Positions 35,515 through 44,610 of a stretch of DNA of 64,000 nt are shown in pieces. The DNA lies in NCBI RefSeq assembly GCF_039540515.1, contig NZ_BAABFA010000004.1, forward strand, positions 62,001 through 126,000. The letters are read 5' to 3'. The DNA comes from Nemorincola caseinilytica. Lineage in GTDB: Bacteria > Bacteroidota > Bacteroidia > Chitinophagales > Chitinophagaceae. Position 1 is the stretch's first letter; the number at the start of each line of letters is the position of its first letter. Under the pieces are notes generated by a model, which was given only the letters and a program-made list of their open reading frames with translations, was not told where the DNA came from and searched no databases. Position numbers and translations under genes: made by a program.

Positions 35515-37902
35515 ATGCAAAGGCCCTTACTCTTCCTCCTCCTTCTCCTTTTCCCCCTTCTCTCCACTGCCCAGCGGTTCCAACGTATACGCGGCACTGT
35601 GGTAGATAAGGAAACGAAGGCCGTGCTCATAGGTGTTACCGTGATGGTGTCTGATATGGCGCCTGCGCCCGGCACTGCCACTAACGACAGGGGCGAGTTC
35701 AGCCTAGACAGCATACCAGTAGGCAAGCACGACATAACCCTCTCGTATATGGGCTATGAGGGTCGTACTCTGCGTGATGTGTTGGTAACATCGGCCAAGG
35801 AAGTGATATTGCCCCTGGAAATGGAAGAGCGCGTAGTAAAGATGAACGACGTAGTGGTGACCCGCAAGCGCGAGCATATCAATGATATGGCGCTTGCCAG
35901 TACCCGTACCTTCGATGTGCAGGAGACCGAGCGCTATGCAGGCAGCCGTTCCGACCCTGCTCGCATGTCCTCCAATTTTGCAGGCGCCCAGGGCGGCGAC
36001 GACTCGCGCAACGATATTGTCATACGCGGCAACAGCCCGCAGGGCGTGTTATGGCGTATGGAAGGTGTGGACATCCCTAATCCCAACCACTTCAATATTC
36101 CCGGTACTACAGGCGGTCCCGTAAGTATGCTGAATAGCAAGCTGCTGGCCAACAGTGACCTTTTTATGGGTGCCTTTCCTGCCGAGTATGGCGATGCCGT
36201 GGCCGGTGTGTTCGATGTACGCCTGCGCAATGGCAACAACAAGAAGTACGAGTTCACAGGCCAGTTGGGCCTGCTGGGCACAGAGGCCCTTGCCGAGGGA
36301 CCTATATCGCGTAAGGCCGGTTCTTCCTTCCTGGTCAACTATAGGTACAGTACATTACAGATATTCCAGGGGCTGGGCATAAAGGTGGGTACCACATCTA
36401 TACCGCAGTACCAGGATGCCAGCTTCAAGCTCAACTTCCCCATGGGCAAAAAAGGCGATCTCTCCTTCTTTGGCCTGGGTGGCCTCAGTCGCATCGACCT
36501 CATCGTAAGTACCCTCACCGAGCCCGAGCCACAGTTGTATGGCGAATCGGACAGGGACCAGTATTTCAAGGCAGGCAGTGGGGTAGTGGGCGGCACCTAT
36601 GGCATTACGCTCAATGATAAGAACTACATGAAGTTCACCATAGCACAGTCGGCAAGCAATGTATGGGCGCTGCATACCAAGGTGTTCAGGAATGCCTCTT
36701 TCGCTGTAGATTCTATGAAAGATGTGCTAGGTTACGATTTCAATGTCGCCTCTACTGTAGCGCATTGGTACATCAACAAAAAGATATCGCCTCGCCAGAC
36801 ACTGAAGTACGGTATTGTGAACAAATATTATTCGGTCAGCTTCCTTGATAGTAGCAGGCAATACCCCACATCGCGCCAGGACTGGCAGCTGCGCGAGAAC
36901 TATAAGGGCGGCACCGACCTCGTACAGGCATACATACAGTACAAGCTACGCCCCAGCGAGGTGATGACCCTCACAGGTGGGCTGCATGCACAATACCTTA
37001 CGCACAATGGCTCTAAAGCCCTGGAGCCACGCGCCGGTATGCGCTGGGCCGCAAGTGGTAAAGATATCGTTACCGCAGGTTATGGCCTCCATAGCCAGGT
37101 GCAGCCGCTCTACCAGTATTTTGCCCATTTGCCGCAAGACCCGCCCGGTATCATGCAGAACTATAATGTGGACTTCACCCGTAGCCATCACTTTGTAGCC
37201 GGGTACGAGCGTATACTCGGTCCTCACCTGCGCCTACGCACAGAGGCCTATGGCCAGTACCTCTACAATGTTCCCATAGAAAGGCGCATAGGTTCCAGCT
37301 ACTCGGGTCTTAACCAGGGCTCTACCTTCTCCCGCAATTTCCCCGATACTATGCAGAACACAGGCACGGGCTACAACTATGGCATAGAGGCAACGCTTGA
37401 AAAAACATTCAGCAAGGGTTTCTATTTGCTGCTCACCGGCTCTGCCTTCGACTCCAAGGCCGCTGGCAACGATGGCGTGTACCGCAATACCGATTACAAT
37501 ACACAGTATGCCGTGAATCTGCTGTTAGGGTATGAGAAGAAGATAGGCAAATACAGCACCCTCACTACCGGCGCCAAGGCTACCACTATAGGCGGTAAGC
37601 TATACTCGCCGGTAGATGTGGCTGCATCCAATGCCCTGGGCGATATAGTAGTGGTAGACAGCCAGCGCAATTCGCTCAGGTTCGCGCCCTACTACCGTGT
37701 GGACCTCAAGCTGGGCATCCGCATCAATGCAAAGCGCCTCACACACGAGATAGCCGTAGACCTGGTGAATGTTGCCAATACGAAGAACATACTATCGCTC
37801 ACTTACAGCAGCGATCTTGCGGCACAGGGCGTGGCATATCCCTTCTACACACAATACCAGCTAGGGTTCCTGCCTATCTTCTATTACAGGCTCGATCTGT
37901 AG
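35515..37902 (+). CDS. TonB-dependent outer-membrane receptor
   Basis: A 795-residue outer-membrane channel that would import a ligand with energy from TonB. After a signal peptide (to STAQ) the protein has a CarboxypepD_reg-like domain at about residues 22-112 (IRGTVVDKETKAVLIGVTV and TNDRGEFSLDSIPVGKH). The plug domain follows (NDIVIRGNSPQGVLWRMEGV), and then a beta-barrel to the C-terminus, which ends FLPIFYYRLDL with the usual terminal aromatic pattern. It is shorter than SusC/RagA proteins and no SusD partner is next to it, so an iron, siderophore or peptide ligand is as likely as a glycan. The antiporter gene beyond it is convergent, only 7 nt away. Confidence 0.92.
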   Translation: MQRPLLFLLLLLFPLLSTAQRFQRIRGTVVDKETKAVLIGVTVMVSDMAPAPGTATNDRGEFSLDSIPVGKHDITLSYMGYEGRTLRDVLVTSAKEVILPLEMEERVVKMNDVVVTRKREHINDMALASTRTFDVQETERYAGSRSDPARMSSNFAGAQGGDDSRNDIVIRGNSPQGVLWRMEGVDIPNPNHFNIPGTTGGPVSMLNSKLLANSDLFMGAFPAEYGDAVAGVFDVRLRNGNNKKYEFTGQLGLLGTEALAEGPISRKAGSSFLVNYRYSTLQIFQGLGIKVGTTSIPQYQDASFKLNFPMGKKGDLSFFGLGGLSRIDLIVSTLTEPEPQLYGESDRDQYFKAGSGVVGGTYGITLNDKNYMKFTIAQSASNVWALHTKVFRNASFAVDSMKDVLGYDFNVASTVAHWYINKKISPRQTLKYGIVNKYYSVSFLDSSRQYPTSRQDWQLRENYKGGTDLVQAYIQYKLRPSEVMTLTGGLHAQYLTHNGSKALEPRAGMRWAASGKDIVTAGYGLHSQVQPLYQYFAHLPQDPPGIMQNYNVDFTRSHHFVAGYERILGPHLRLRTEAYGQYLYNVPIERRIGSSYSGLNQGSTFSRNFPDTMQNTGTGYNYGIEATLEKTFSKGFYLLLTGSAFDSKAAGNDGVYRNTDYNTQYAVNLLLGYEKKIGKYSTLTTGAKATTIGGKLYSPVDVAASNALGDIVVVDSQRNSLRFAPYYRVDLKLGIRINAKRLTHEIAVDLVNVANTKNILSLTYSSDLAAQGVAYPFYTQYQLGFLPIFYYRLDL

Positions 37903-37909
37903 GTCTCGT

Positions 37910-39106
37910 TCAAAGTATATCATCTTCGCGCTGGTGAAAGAACATCAGGCCCAGCATCATCAGCAGGCTTGTCAGTATCACCACGAACAGCAGTATGCCC
38001 GGGTTGAAGTTGTCCATCACCCTTGATGCAGGTATGCTGTAGAACAGCAGTATGGTCACCAGGCCGCGCGGCATCAGGAATAGCTCGGGCAGTAGGTTGG
38101 CCTTCAGTATAAAGCGCAGGTAAAGGAAGCGGCTCACGAACAACACCGCCACTATCAGCGATCCTATTAGGGCCACATCGGCCGTGGCTACCGATGCTAT
38201 ATCTATCGTATAGCCGAACAGGATGAAGAAAAAGGTGCGCAGCAGGAATGATGTCTCGGCGGTTATCGACCGCATCAGGTGCAGTATCTCGTTCATGCGC
38301 TCAGGTGAGGCATATCTGGCGAAAGGGCCGCGTAATACCTGTTTGCTATTGTTCAGCACCAGCCCGAAGACCAGTACTATAAGCAGCGATGGTATATGTA
38401 TCATTTCGCCAGCGCTGTACACAAGGGCCAGTATAGCGAACATAAGGAAGAACCGCAGGGTAACGGTGATCTTCATAAGTATGTATAGCAGCAGCAGCGA
38501 TGCCAGTATGGAGATGATGAGCGCCAGTACCAGGTTGCCGGCGAATATCCCGAACGATCGCCAGCTCAGTACGTTCTCCATCAGCATATAGTCGAATACC
38601 AGTATGCCTATGATGTCGGAGAATGATGATTCATAAATGATGAATTCTTTCTTAGCCTCCTGCAGGTGGCTGGTACTGGGTATCACTATAGCGCTGCTGA
38701 TGATGCTCATGGGTATAGCATATATCAGCGACTGATGTAGGGACCTGTCCAGGCTCCACGCTATCAGGCTGCCTATGCCTAGTGCCGATAATGCGAATAT
38801 GCCCAGTGCCGACAGGAAGGAATTGCGGATAAGAGGCAGCTTCTCCCGGTTCACCGATAGGTCCATAGCCGCTTCCAGCACTATCATGATGATGCCTACC
38901 GCGCCCAGTATCTTTACCAGTTTCTGCACATTGATGGCCGTATAGCCATAGTGGTTCAGCAATAGTTGCACACCTAGCCCGGTGGCTATGAGCAGCAGTA
39001 CAGAGGGTATCTGTGTCTTACGGCTCAGCATATTGAACAGGTAGCTGAGTATCACGGTACTGCTCAGCAGAATGATAACGGTATGGGTATGTAGCTGTAT
39101 AGGCAA
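37910..39106 (-). CDS. Cation:proton antiporter (CPA2-like) membrane protein
   Basis: A 398-residue integral membrane protein with about 12 hydrophobic segments over its whole length. The N-terminal helices, the LLIATGLGVQLLLNH and IGSLIAWSLDRS regions and the conserved polar positions in the middle (SSAIVIPSTSHLQEAKKEF, then ESSFSDIIGILVFD) match Na+(K+)/H+ exchangers of the CPA2 group. No C-terminal RCK/TrkA-N domain is present, so it is a core-only form. It is convergent with the TonB-dependent receptor gene and stands alone on its strand. Confidence 0.85.
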   Translation of the reverse strand: MPIQLHTHTVIILLSSTVILSYLFNMLSRKTQIPSVLLLIATGLGVQLLLNHYGYTAINVQKLVKILGAVGIIMIVLEAAMDLSVNREKLPLIRNSFLSALGIFALSALGIGSLIAWSLDRSLHQSLIYAIPMSIISSAIVIPSTSHLQEAKKEFIIYESSFSDIIGILVFDYMLMENVLSWRSFGIFAGNLVLALIISILASLLLLYILMKITVTLRFFLMFAILALVYSAGEMIHIPSLLIVLVFGLVLNNSKQVLRGPFARYASPERMNEILHLMRSITAETSFLLRTFFFILFGYTIDIASVATADVALIGSLIVAVLFVSRFLYLRFILKANLLPELFLMPRGLVTILLFYSIPASRVMDNFNPGILLFVVILTSLLMMLGLMFFHQREDDIL

Positions 39107-39216
39107 ATGCGTGTGGTTTTCTTAAAGATAACCCATACGCGCTGGTGTAAAAGCCTTTGCGACTTAATTTAACATACCTCTAAAGCGATCACTGATGGTC
39201 TTCGGGGCGATAATAG

Positions 39217-40590
39217 CTATTCCAGTCCATGCTCGCACACCAGGTATACGAACTGTGCCATCACCGCAGCGCCCAGTTTCAGCTCGCGGTGGTTCACCTG
39301 TTCAAATACATCGTTCGGTGTGTGGTGCACATCAAAGTATCGCTGCGAGTCGGGCATAAGGCCAGCCATAGGCACCTTGTGTTTGTGGTATAGCGGGCTT
39401 ATATCCACTCCGCCCTCCTCATGGTCGAAGTCGTACACATTGTAGGGCAGGAAGAGATGCTTGTATTGCCGTATATGGTTCTTTTTTGCCTCGCTCATTT
39501 CCAGCCCTATGCCACGGGGCGAAAAGCCACCGGCATCGCTCTCGAAGGCCACCACATGCTGCTCTTTGCGTGCCACTGCCGAGTCGGCATAGGCATGGCC
39601 GCCCTTATTACCGTTCTCTTCGTTCATAAAGAGTACTGCGCGTATGGTATAGCGTGGCCTGTAGCCTATGGCCTTTAGCGCCCTTATCACCTCTATCGAT
39701 TGCACGCATCCGGCTCCGTCGTCGTGCGCTCCCTCACCTACATCCCACGAGTCCAGGTGGCCACCTACGGTTATTATACGTTCCGGTTGCTCCGTTCCCT
39801 TTATCTCGCCTATCACGTTGAATGAGGGTACCATATCCTTCATCATGTGGCATTCCGATGTCATTCGGGCGCTCACGGCTCCTTTTTTACACGCCGCTTC
39901 CAGCGCATCGGCCGTCTCATTGCCTATGGCCATCTCAGGTAGTTTCACTGCCAGGGAGTCCTCATAGTGCATGCTGCCGGTATGCGGATGATCGTCCATG
40001 CCTGTGGACATAGACCGGATGATGACACCCGCAGCCCCACGCTTTGCGGCCACATTGGGGCTGTTCCACCTATAGGCCACGGCATCGCCATACCCGTCAA
40101 AGCTATTGACAAAGTCCTGCCGGAAGCGGTAGTTGAAGAAAACTATCTTGCCCTTTACATCTTTTTCCGGCAGGGCTTTGTATTCGTCAAAGCTACCCAC
40201 CATCACCACCTGTGCCTCCATAGGCTTGCCGCCTGTACCCTCACTGTTCCCCAGCGATAGCGCAGGCACTTTTTTATAGCTGCCGTTCAGGCGCAGTTCC
40301 AGGCTTTCCTTTCCCCTGTACCAGTAGGGTACGTTCACCTTTTGCAGCCATACCTTATCGGCGCCGGCCTCTTTCATGGCCTTCTCGCCCCATGTCACAG
40401 CTTTTGCTGCGGCGGGTGTGCCACTGAGCCTATGGCCTACGGTCTTACACAGTACGCGCAGGTTCTCGTAGCAGGTGCCGTGCAGCAGTATCTCGTCCGA
40501 TATGCGGCGGAACATTATCGAGTCCTGTGTTTGCCCATATCCGGTCATTGCCGCCAGGCATATGGCTATAGAAAGAGTGGTACGTTTCAT
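39217..40590 (-). CDS. Secreted M28 family zinc aminopeptidase
   Basis: A 457-residue exported metallopeptidase (signal peptide MKRTTLSIAICLAAMTGYGQ). A PA-like insert is recognisable around ARKGAAGVI-like text (AAKRGAAGVIIRSM). The di-zinc site of M28 is complete: GGHLDSWDVG, HDDGAG, the catalytic pair in FMNEENGNKGG, ESDAGG, and the last His in FDVHHTPND. It should remove N-terminal residues from peptides in the periplasm or outside. The 98-nt stretch upstream leads to a separate hypothetical gene on the same strand. Confidence 0.92.
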   Translation of the reverse strand: MKRTTLSIAICLAAMTGYGQTQDSIMFRRISDEILLHGTCYENLRVLCKTVGHRLSGTPAAAKAVTWGEKAMKEAGADKVWLQKVNVPYWYRGKESLELRLNGSYKKVPALSLGNSEGTGGKPMEAQVVMVGSFDEYKALPEKDVKGKIVFFNYRFRQDFVNSFDGYGDAVAYRWNSPNVAAKRGAAGVIIRSMSTGMDDHPHTGSMHYEDSLAVKLPEMAIGNETADALEAACKKGAVSARMTSECHMMKDMVPSFNVIGEIKGTEQPERIITVGGHLDSWDVGEGAHDDGAGCVQSIEVIRALKAIGYRPRYTIRAVLFMNEENGNKGGHAYADSAVARKEQHVVAFESDAGGFSPRGIGLEMSEAKKNHIRQYKHLFLPYNVYDFDHEEGGVDISPLYHKHKVPMAGLMPDSQRYFDVHHTPNDVFEQVNHRELKLGAAVMAQFVYLVCEHGLE

Positions 40591-40688
40591 TTTTTGCTGG
40601 TAATGAGTGGTAGAACGAAATGTAAGCGACCGGGACGAAAGTGCAGGTACACAGCGGCATATTTACCCCTATTTATACCCCGCCCTCA

Positions 40689-41234
40689 TTATTCCTTCCC
40701 GCCAGAGCCTTTGAACTGGTGGTGCGTTTCCTTGAACAGCACATTGAAGGTCGTCAGCGATCCGTATATGGCCGTTATGTATTGCTGCAGCTCTATCTTA
40801 TCGGCATCGTCCATGCCCTTATGGGCATTTATCTTCTGCTCCATCACGCGCAGGCGGTCACGCACCATTATTATCTTGTGGAAGAAGGTGTCTATCGGTA
40901 TCTCTTTAGGCTGCTGGGTGGTATCTCCTGGCTTCAGTATCATGTTGCCGCGTTTCCATTTCTGGGCTATGGGCACCATTTGTGTGTCGTGCAGGCGTTG
41001 GTCCAGTATATTGTTCAGCGCCTGTTCTATATCGGCTATGGTCACGCCTTCGCCGGTGGTGCCTCCGCCTTCTGTGGCCTCTGTTATTTTCAGCTCATAG
41101 TCCTTACTGATGCTCTTGGTGCCCTGCTGCGACTTGAACCATATTATGTAGAACTCCTGTGCCACATCTACCACTACGCCCCTGCCAAAGTGCTGATGCT
41201 CCACGCGCGAACCTATGCCCAATTGTGTGCTCAT
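40689..41234 (-). CDS. Conserved hypothetical protein
   Basis: A 181-residue cytoplasmic protein without signal or membrane segment. The N-terminal 45 residues (GIGSRVEHQHFGRGVVVDV, then FYIIWFKSQQGTKSIS) resemble the small beta-barrel seen in UvrD/PcrA C-termini and related Tudor-like folds that bind nucleic acid or polymerase (a weak inference from the pattern RV.H..FG.G.V). The second half is helical (FFHKIIMVRDRLRVMEQKIN) and likely mediates oligomerisation. I recognise similar proteins in Bacteroidota only as uncharacterised. It lies 98 nt before the M28 peptidase gene on the same strand. Confidence 0.65.
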   Translation of the reverse strand: MSTQLGIGSRVEHQHFGRGVVVDVAQEFYIIWFKSQQGTKSISKDYELKITEATEGGGTTGEGVTIADIEQALNNILDQRLHDTQMVPIAQKWKRGNMILKPGDTTQQPKEIPIDTFFHKIIMVRDRLRVMEQKINAHKGMDDADKIELQQYITAIYGSLTTFNVLFKETHHQFKGSGGKE

Positions 41235-41317
41235 GTATATGCTTGTTTTTATGGCTACAAGATAAGGAAGGATATGGTCATTACGAACATCCTTATTTAT
41301 ACCTACCTTTAGAACAA

Positions 41318-41563
41318 ATGACCATCACTATGTGGCAGGAGACCGACAATAAGCTATACCGGAAATTCCGGTTCGCCGATTTCAGCGAGGCGTTCGCTTT
41401 TATGACACGCGTGGCGATGCTTGCCGAAAAGGCCGACCATCACCCCACCTGGACAAATACCTGGAACACCGTAGAGATATGGCTATGCTCGCATGATGCC
41501 GGTAATACCATCACCGACCGCGACCGCAGACTTGCCGCAGCTATAGACAAGCTGGTAGCCTAG
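41318..41563 (+). CDS. Pterin-4a-carbinolamine dehydratase
   Basis: An 81-residue enzyme that dehydrates 4a-hydroxytetrahydrobiopterin and so recycles the cofactor of aromatic amino acid hydroxylases. The signature EKADHHPTW (pattern E-K-x-x-H-H-P-x-W) and the tail TDRDRRLAAAIDKL are typical. The open frame reaches back to 41159 but the ATG at 41318 gives the standard length and follows a TACCTTTA element at 41304. No phenylalanine hydroxylase gene is adjacent; hppD, another step of tyrosine breakdown, is 16 kb away. It converges with the PAS/histidine kinase-like gene, 12 nt apart. Confidence 0.9.
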   Translation: MTITMWQETDNKLYRKFRFADFSEAFAFMTRVAMLAEKADHHPTWTNTWNTVEIWLCSHDAGNTITDRDRRLAAAIDKLVA

Positions 41564-41575
41564 TGTCTTTATGGC

Positions 41576-42613
41576 CTATACTACTATCGGTTCTCTTATT
41601 ATGTTCTTTTCCAGGTATTCGTTCAACTTGTAAGAGTAGTCGTTCAGCTCCTCTATGGTGCTTATCAGGTAGCCTACCATTTCCTGGCATTCTTCTGTAG
41701 TGGTGGGTACATCGTCGCGCATCAGGTACAACAGCCCCTGGCTGGTGGCTATAGGCCTGCGTATCTCGTGCGATACCATGAAGAGCATTTCCTCCAGCGA
41801 CCGCTGGTATATCTTGCGCTCTTCCTCCATTTCCTTCTGCTTGTTTATCACTATACGCAGCGACAGGAAGCCCGATATCTTCTGGCGGTTGTTCTTTATA
41901 GGTATTATCACAGTGTTCACCCAGTAGTACGACCCGTCCTTCGCCCTGTTCTTTATTTCGCCCGTCCACATCTTGCCGCTGCATATGGTCTGCCACATTT
42001 CGGTGAAAAACGACCGTGGATGATGTCCCGAGTTGACGATGTTGTGTGTTCTGCCATGTATCTCGCGCAGCGAATATTGCGATATCTCGCAAAAGTTGCG
42101 GTTGGCATAGGTTATTATCCCTTTCTCATCCGTTATGGTGCAGATCATGGACGAGTTTATGGCCGTCTTAAAGGCGTTCAGCGTGTTCTGCAGTGTCTCT
42201 TTTTCCTGTTTCGTCTCTATGGCCTCGTTCACGTTCCTGCCTACTACCATCACTTCCAGCAGTGTGCCGCTATCGTCAAATATCCCGGTAGCTTTCCAGC
42301 TTACCCATTCGCGGTGGCCGTCTATGCCCGATCGTATCGTGAGCGATACAGAGGGTTTTTCGGTCGTCAGCGATGCCATTTGCTGCATATAACGGTGGGC
42401 TTTATCCTCAGGCAGACCGGCCGTGAAGGTCTGGCCCATCAGGTTCTCTGCTTTCGTTTGCCACAGGTCGGCAAAGGCCTTGTTCACATAGTTCCGTTTG
42501 CCGTCAGCCCCTATTACCAGTATCAGATCGTCCGAGTCTATCAAAAGCGCATACCGCCTGTCTCTTGTGTCTGTCGTATCTTTCATCTCCACGCCTTCCC
42601 GCACATGCCGCAT
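41576..42613 (-). CDS. PAS-PAS-DHp protein lacking the kinase ATPase domain
   Basis: A protein of 345 residues (or 336 from a second Met). Two PAS/PAC units are visible, at about residues 22-145 and 155-260 (the second with FFTEMWQTICSGKMWTGEI and KDGSYYWVNTVIIP). A short coiled segment (KQKEMEEERKIYQRSLEEM) leads into the H-box MVSHEIRRPIA with His at 282. After the second helix the protein ends (YLEKNIIREPIVV); there is no HATPase_c domain (no N, G1 or G2 box). No frameshift is evident and downstream DNA does not encode the missing domain. It may be a DHp phosphotransfer protein, a decoy or a degraded kinase. Confidence 0.8.
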   Translation of the reverse strand: MRHVREGVEMKDTTDTRDRRYALLIDSDDLILVIGADGKRNYVNKAFADLWQTKAENLMGQTFTAGLPEDKAHRYMQQMASLTTEKPSVSLTIRSGIDGHREWVSWKATGIFDDSGTLLEVMVVGRNVNEAIETKQEKETLQNTLNAFKTAINSSMICTITDEKGIITYANRNFCEISQYSLREIHGRTHNIVNSGHHPRSFFTEMWQTICSGKMWTGEIKNRAKDGSYYWVNTVIIPIKNNRQKISGFLSLRIVINKQKEMEEERKIYQRSLEEMLFMVSHEIRRPIATSQGLLYLMRDDVPTTTEECQEMVGYLISTIEELNDYSYKLNEYLEKNIIREPIVV

Positions 42614-42823
42614 GCCACATGCAGCGGGAAGTTATATTTAAAAGGTCAGTAAATGCAATATTGCGAAAATACTATCATAAATATTGCTGAACCAGAATAG
42701 ATAGTGCATTCACATTAGCTTTTGATGGGATTAACAAAAGCAATGACATTTTAGTTGCGGCTCACCCGGGCTGCAGTGTGCGCAACAAGTGCTAAATTTA
42801 TTGTCTAAAAACAAGGTCCTATT

Positions 42824-43291
42824 ATGAAGAGGAAAAGAAGATCGCAGATCAGGGAGAAGTTCGACAGGTTCTCAGGTCATATTACCCGCCTTACCGGCAC
42901 ACCCGCTGCATTTATCATAGCATTATTGGTCATAGCGGTATGGGCCATCACCGGGCCTATATTTCATTTCTCCGATACCTGGCAGCTTGTCATCAATACC
43001 GGCACCACTATCGTCACTTTCCTTATGGTGTTCGTCATACAGCAGGCCCAGAACAAAGATTCTATGGCCATGCAGCTGAAGCTGAACGAGCTGATAGCCG
43101 CCACAAAAGGCGCCAGCAACCGTGTAATAGATATAGAGGACCTGACGGAAGAGGAGCTAAGGGTTCTGAAGAAGTTCTACATAAAGCTGAGCGATCTTGC
43201 CGAGGAGAGCTCTGATATAGGTGCCACGCACTCTATAGACGAAGCCGAGAAGAACCAGGCCTTCAAGAAGCACGACCGGAGGCCGTCATAG
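42824..43291 (+). CDS. Low-affinity iron permease family membrane protein
   Basis: A 155-residue inner-membrane protein of the PF04120 family (low-affinity iron permease, named after yeast Fet4). Two hydrophobic segments are seen (PAAFIIALLVIAVWAITG and NTGTTIVTFLMVFVIQ), followed by the diagnostic QQAQNKDSMAMQLKLNELI. The C-terminal part is helical and acidic. Iron transport is not proven for the bacterial members. The 210-nt region before it has no other gene. It is convergent with the TonB C-terminal domain gene. Confidence 0.85.
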   Translation: MKRKRRSQIREKFDRFSGHITRLTGTPAAFIIALLVIAVWAITGPIFHFSDTWQLVINTGTTIVTFLMVFVIQQAQNKDSMAMQLKLNELIAATKGASNRVIDIEDLTEEELRVLKKFYIKLSDLAEESSDIGATHSIDEAEKNQAFKKHDRRPS

Positions 43292-43307
43292 CACATAGCT
43301 ATGCGCC

Positions 43308-43709
43308 CTAGTCCTCCAGTATGAACATGATAGGAAGGTTGAAGTATACCTTTACCGCTACACCATTCTGGGTCCCCGGCGACCATTTGGGCATTTCTTC
43401 TACTACGCGCAGGGCTTCCTCATCGCAGCCACCACCTATGCCTTTTATTATACGCGCACTGTCTATCTCGCCCGTTTCGGTCACTATGAAGCGTACTATC
43501 ACCCGCCCTGCTATGTTCTCCTTCCGTGCCTTTTTCGGGTATTTTATGTTCTCTCCCAGGTATTCGCCTATGTTGAATGGGGCTTTGGGCATTTTCTCTA
43601 CATACTGAAATACATCAGGGTGGGCCGCCTTTGTAGCCACTGTGTCTATCTGTGCGCTGGCCTGCACCATAATGAAGCAACAGGCGGCAGTAATAAGGCT
43701 TTTTAGCAT
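43308..43709 (-). CDS. Secreted protein with TonB C-terminal domain
   Basis: A 133-residue exported protein (signal peptide MLKSLITAACCFIMVQASAQ). Residues about 45-130 are a TonB C-terminal-like domain: IKYPKKARKENIAGRVIVRF, then VTETGEIDSARIIKG and the EALRVVEEMPKWSPGTQNG segment, which is the usual motif of these stand-alone domains in Bacteroidota. It has no membrane anchor and no proline-rich spanner, so it is not a full TonB; it may bind partners in the periplasm. It is close to the iron permease gene, but they converge. Confidence 0.85.
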   Translation of the reverse strand: MLKSLITAACCFIMVQASAQIDTVATKAAHPDVFQYVEKMPKAPFNIGEYLGENIKYPKKARKENIAGRVIVRFIVTETGEIDSARIIKGIGGGCDEEALRVVEEMPKWSPGTQNGVAVKVYFNLPIMFILED

Positions 43710-43763
43710 TGGGGTATGTTTTTATAAGATGGATATATGTGTTTGTTGTGATATGCATTTATG

Positions 43764-44495
43764 CTATATCATGCCCTCTGCCAGGCACGTCACCCCGAAC
43801 ATCTTGTTCATCGATGCCACCTTCATGTCCAGAGATGATATGCTGTAAAGTATCTTGTTCACCACCGGGCTGAAGCTCTGCATGTTGGACTTGCTGGTAT
43901 CCTTGTTCTTGCGCAGGTTATCCAGCTTGCGGAAGGTCCATATCATAGGGAACAGGCTGCCGTATAGGTAGTAGGTATTCTTTATGTTGTACTTCGCCTC
44001 GTTCAGTACCTTGTTCAGGGTATCTATCTTGTAGCGGCGGTAGTGCCCCAGCGATACGTCATGATTGCTCCACAGCGAGTAGAAGGCAGGTACCGTGATG
44101 AAGAAATGGTTCGATGCCGGTACACTATTGGCTTTTATATCCTGTAGCATCTTCAGGTCGTCCTCCAGGTGTTCCAGCACATCCATCATCACCACCAGGC
44201 TATTCTCTATGCGCTCGGGTATATATAGCATTTTCTCTATTTTCTTGCCCTTGGTTGCGGCTATCTCCTCGGGGGTATAGTTTATATCTACCAGGCATAC
44301 CTTCTTTATCTTGTCGCCAAATGCCTTTTCCAGGTTTATGGCAAAGAAGCCCGAGCCCGAGCCTACATCTATTATAGTAAGGGAGGGGACCTTTTGCAGT
44401 ACTTTGCGCGTATAGGCTATCAGCGGCTGTATCTTGCTCTGGTAATACCAGTGGTTGTCAGGGTTCACGCCGTTCTCTAGTTCTCTCAGGTCCAT
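43764..44495 (-). CDS. Class I SAM-dependent methyltransferase
   Basis: A 243-residue methyltransferase. The SAM-binding motif I is IIDVGSGSGFFAINL near residues 41-55, motif II is VCLVDINY, and VVMMDVLEHLEDD is the post-motif with the EHL signature of the UbiE/COQ5-like Methyltransf_11/23 group. The C-terminal part has long hydrophobic helices (YYLYGSLFPMIWTFR), which in this family suggests lipid or membrane-linked glycan substrates (inference). It is divergent from the next methyltransferase gene across a 115-nt spacer. Similar genes often sit near polyprenyl-linked glycosyltransferases, as here. Confidence 0.85.
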   Translation of the reverse strand: MDLRELENGVNPDNHWYYQSKIQPLIAYTRKVLQKVPSLTIIDVGSGSGFFAINLEKAFGDKIKKVCLVDINYTPEEIAATKGKKIEKMLYIPERIENSLVVMMDVLEHLEDDLKMLQDIKANSVPASNHFFITVPAFYSLWSNHDVSLGHYRRYKIDTLNKVLNEAKYNIKNTYYLYGSLFPMIWTFRKLDNLRKNKDTSKSNMQSFSPVVNKILYSISSLDMKVASMNKMFGVTCLAEGMI

Positions 44496-44610
44496 TAATT
44501 ACTATCTGTTTTATATGCGGCTGTAAATTTAGCAACTTTAATTACTTTTGAAACCTGCCTGTCCGCCTGCTCTTGCAGTTGCGGTAGGCTTTTATCATAC
44601 AGCGCACCCA

